From the NCBI GenBank assembly GCA_964036275.1, contig OZ038440.1:7229690-7293689 (forward strand): DNA of 64,000 nt, read 5' to 3'. The notes below the pieces were generated by a model, which saw nothing but the letters and a program-made list of their open reading frames with translations, was not told the DNA's origin and made no database searches. Shown one piece after another: positions 62,301 to 64,000 of the stretch. The position numbers were made by a program, and so were the translations under genes. This DNA is from Litoditis marina (lineage: Eukaryota; Nematoda; Chromadorea; Rhabditida; Rhabditidae). The number at the start of each line of letters is the position of its first letter. The stretch's first letter is position 1.

Positions 62301-63959
62301 TCCAGTTTTACTTCGTTATTCAATCATTTTTAGTTGCTCTGAACAGCGGAACTAGTTCTGAATCTGTAGACGAATCGGTCGAAAGCGAAGTAGGACAACT
62401 ATCAGCATATCGCACACATTTCGAGAAGAATTACATCGAACACACGATCAATTACTACAAAAGCAGGGCCGCTGAGGTACGCTGGTTTTCACACATATAA
62501 GACGCTGCACTCTAAACAATTCTCAGAATCTATCCCAGATTCCCAGATTTTCAATCATTAATTTTTTGGGATCCCATGTTTTCAATCATTATTTTTCTGA
62601 AATTCAAGATTTTAAATCGCTAGTTTTCCTATTGTATCCCCATAGAATCTCCAAAAAAAAAAGATTGAAAATCTGAGTCCCAAAAAATTATTGATTGGAA
62701 ATCTGGGATCCAAAAAATTAATGATTGAAAATCTGGGATCGATTTTGAGAATTATTTAGATTGCAGCGTCTTATATCAAATATCAAGCTGTTTTTCTTTT
62801 ATGGTGATTCAAAAAAACGGACTACTTTTTGTCGAATAGTCACATCTCACTGGTTTGTGGGTTGTGGCAATAATTCGTCGATAGGCGCTGAGAAGAACAA
62901 GTACCGGTTTGTCTTTCCCTCTATTAGTAAACCTCTGTTGACTTTTCAGTATAATTTCACATTCACTATGCTCCTGACCTTGTCTATAGTTATTGTTCTA
63001 ATAGTTACTCTCACAAGAGTTTTGAATTCCTATCCTATTTCATTACATATGCAAAAATGGTATTCTTAAGTTGTAGTTTAATAATTTGCATTGCAATGTT
63101 TTCGAATAGCCTATTGTCTTTGTCTTGTAGATTCTATTTCAAATATCAAATTGTTTTTATTCTATGGTGATTTTTATGTTGAATGTTCAGTTCCTGGCTG
63201 CCAACGGAGTTCTGAACTACATGCTGTATGCTGACAAAAAGTTGGAAGAAGAGGAAAACCGTGCTCGCAAGTATTTGGACCCTAATCCGGAAAGTATAGC
63301 CAAGGTATTTATAGTTTGGTCTTTTATTCACTATTTATTTTCCGAGTAGGGAATTGTGCTGGGTTCTTCACATTTCTTGAAATTGTGTCGAACGACTGTT
63401 TGATTCATCAAATCGGAATAATCATTCAGAAGGATCACGATCGATTAACTTTCACCTATAATGTTTTCATCGTTCAGAGTAGTGTAGGGACAACTAGAGG
63501 ACTAGAGGTCATTTGTATATTGTTAAGTATCATTTTCGTTTCGTTCTTCCAGTATCCAGTCCTTAATTTCAGCTCGTGGAGAGTACTGTTCGAGTGTTGG
63601 TTGTTGAGTTTGAAGATCAAATCCTGGCCGTTTGTTCTGGACTAATAGCCAAGAATGAAGTGGAGAGTATGTTACAAGTTTCGAAATCTCTTTCCTGATC
63701 CTTCAATTTCACCAACTTGGTTGATATGTTTTGAAGTACCGAGCAGAACCATAGAATCGTAAATTTTGTTTTAAAAAAACGAGCTTAGTTAAGAATTCTC
63801 ATGAGCTCATTACCCAGTTACTTTCCAGAACTACGAATGTTGTATCGACTGATCAAGCGCACCCCTACCGGAATCGATACAGTACTCGAATGTATCGATG
63901 ACCATATCAAGATGGAGGGACTCAACGACATGAAGAACAATGCTGAAACAATAACTGTG
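59354..63959 (+). CDS. cul-5: Cullin-5, N-terminal 352 residues (ten exons, continues off window)
   Basis: Scaffold of a cullin-RING ubiquitin ligase. Exons: 59354-59371, 59669-59755, 60160-60294, 60849-60950, 61389-61478, 61890-62031, 62334-62476, 63191-63304, 63573-63666, 63829-63959; 1056 nt, phases match, and the last ends at a GTCAGT donor. The visible part is the cullin-repeat N-terminal stalk. Features that match CUL5 rather than CUL1-4: VTKSEWHDLF (about residues 37-46), YIAEWTKFFTQTTILPLPF (about 95-113), DAQLVIGIRESF (about 179-190) and the helix RMLYRLIKRTPTGIDTVLE (about 311-329). Residues 115-144, a loop in CUL5, read DRGDNGSLTSHGCIAPPQPC and are divergent. The start MSSAVQ was chosen because exon 1 follows a plausible acceptor-leader. 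The cullin-homology and neddylation regions lie outside the window. Confidence 0.95.
61100..61745. repeat. Direct repeat in consecutive cul-5 introns
   Basis: CATACACCAGTAAG...ACTATTCGACA followed by a GGAGTCCGTTTT-type stretch occurs at about 61100-61160 (intron 4) and 61685-61745 (intron 5); an inverted third copy lies at about 62812-62870 (intron 7). Confidence 0.7.
62495..62774. mobile_element. Inverted-repeat element in cul-5 intron 7
   Basis: TATAAGACGCTGCA at 62496 and its complement TGCAGCGTCTTATA ending at 62774. The interior repeats GATTTTCAATCATTAATTTT and its complement several times. Confidence 0.8.
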
Positions 63960-64000
63960 GTCAGTTTTTGAGTTTTTTTTTTAAATAGTGATGTGGTGGT

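Overview
The window is nuclear DNA of a nematode, read from four signs. A nine-cysteine-type ground-like domain protein lies on the minus strand near 37.8-41.4 kb. A serpentine chemoreceptor of the Srg type lies near 24-26 kb. Most genes have a splice acceptor with no cis donor just upstream of the start codon, as expected for spliced-leader trans-splicing. Introns are AT-rich with TTTCAG-type acceptors. I cannot name the genus. Introns of several hundred bases, microsatellites and many foldback elements set it apart from a compact Caenorhabditis-like genome.

Layout. 0-7.5 kb: the 3' part of a fos-1 bZIP gene (plus), then a shortened tandem copy that keeps the leucine zipper but has lost 11 codons of the basic region. 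9.8-13.4 kb: an eight-exon gene for an unknown 297-residue secreted protein (plus). 15.8-17.0 kb: a small unknown three-exon gene (plus), ending 33 bases from the tail of a 14-exon tubulin tyrosine ligase-like gene, ttll-9 (minus, 17.1-21.9 kb). 23.9-26.2 kb: an Srg-type chemoreceptor (plus). 27.0-30.1 kb: a rhodopsin-like seven-helix receptor (minus). 30.1-37.7 kb: gene-poor, with microsatellites and foldback elements. 37.8-41.4 kb: the ground-like gene (minus). 42.6-46.4 kb: a CR1/jockey-like non-LTR retrotransposon (plus) whose two ORFs share a frame and are separated by one amber codon. 46.6-49.5 kb and 54.3-57.6 kb: a tandem pair of secreted Pro/Ser/Tyr-rich repeat proteins (minus) with shared signal exon, shared basic C-terminal exon and shared promoter. 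59.4-64 kb: the 5' half of cul-5 (plus), running off the right edge.

For every multi-exon gene except the two structural repeat genes' unknown outer limits, I derived exons by hand and checked that the exon lengths sum to a multiple of three and that phases match at every junction. No introns were confirmed with transcripts.

The genes do not form one pathway. ttll-9 (axonemal tubulin modification) and the two receptors would fit sensory neurons; the ground-like and the twin repeat genes look like TATA-driven cuticle or extracellular-matrix genes. The strongest candidate for something new is the fos-1 copy at 6.3-7.5 kb, which could encode a 78-residue zipper-only peptide.
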